NCBI GenBank assembly: GCA_003640645.1
Contig: QGHH01000028.1
Span: 1-61,746 of the forward strand
Length of the DNA: 61,746 nucleotides
Direction of reading: 5' to 3'
Source: Fredinandcohnia aciditolerans
GTDB taxonomy: Bacteria; Bacillota; Bacilli; Bacillales; Bacillaceae_L
Made by a program: the position numbers and the translations under genes. Under the pieces are notes generated by a model. It did no database searches. It was not told the origin of the DNA and saw only the letters and a program-made list of their open reading frames with translations. Below, in pieces: positions 61,685 to 61,746 of this stretch (positions are counted from its first letter, which is position 1; each line of letters begins with the position of its first letter).

Positions 61685-61746
61685 ATATGAACGAAACTGT
61701 CAAGTTCCCCTCGAATCCCTAATTATAATTGCCGTTTTTTGGCGCA

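Overview
The window comes from the chromosome of a low-GC, endospore-forming member of the Bacillaceae (Bacillus or a close genus such as Neobacillus or Cytobacillus). The grounds are AT-rich DNA, strong AGGAGG-type ribosome binding sites with frequent TTG and GTG starts, a complete gerB-gerA-gerC germinant-receptor operon, and many proteins that read like B. subtilis orthologues (Bmr, SipS, YgaJ, YdeI, TreP, TreR, YflK). No rRNA or tRNA gene, transposase, integrase, phage gene or CRISPR array was found. It looks like an accessory-rich part of a chromosome.

Layout. 1-5800: a 52-bp minisatellite, a nitroreductase, an IDEAL-domain protein, a Bmr-like efflux pump with its divergent MerR regulator, a LysE exporter, a HAD phosphatase and small membrane ORFs. 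5800-12600: signal peptidase I, a GSDH-fold dehydrogenase, pterin carbinolamine dehydratase, DinB, DUF2200 and GNAT genes, with the first copy of a long non-coding repeat. 12700-20000: PhzF, a small XRE regulator with two membrane proteins, PlsY, an LtaS-type synthase, an Rrf2 regulator opposite a TauE exporter, and the second long repeat. 20000-28600: a peptidase E, a LysM protein, a ger operon with a sigma-G-like promoter, a FusB-type EF-G-binding protein and a CD3324-like protein. 28600-35700: gene remnants, a 13-copy 52-bp minisatellite, two frameshifted genes, MOSC, DJ-1 and M20 genes and a zinc alcohol dehydrogenase. 35700-38800: treP and treR with twin operators but no treA, then a 53-bp minisatellite. 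38800-51400: FMN reductase, two more XRE/membrane-protein pairs, PadR/DUF2812, an orphan UppS paralogue, a LysR/YczE pair and a gamma-carbonic anhydrase. 51500-61500: a beta-galactoside cluster on the minus strand, in transcription order binding protein, two permeases, LacZ, a GH63-like glycosidase, an EamA transporter and a LacI regulator.

How genes work together. The MerR regulator faces the Bmr-like pump across a promoter with the 19-bp spacer typical of MerR control. TreR probably controls treP through two operators near a sigma-A promoter. The lac cluster imports a galactoside and cleaves it in the cytoplasm; its promoter has a cre-like site and several TTTA(C/G)TAAA motifs, four of the steps between them being 31 or 72 bp. 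The XRE/membrane-protein pairs appear self-contained and at least two have an operator-like dyad or direct repeat at the promoter.

The strongest unexplained signals are in the non-coding DNA. They are three minisatellites with nearly the same period (52, 52 and 53 bp) whose units each contain a short dyad; a ~465-bp repeat in two copies whose end types are swapped relative to a near-identical, highly foldable core; and a dispersed TGGGACA...TGTCCCA palindrome at eight loci, one of which supplies the last codons of a glycosidase gene. Several gaps hold recognisable gene remnants.
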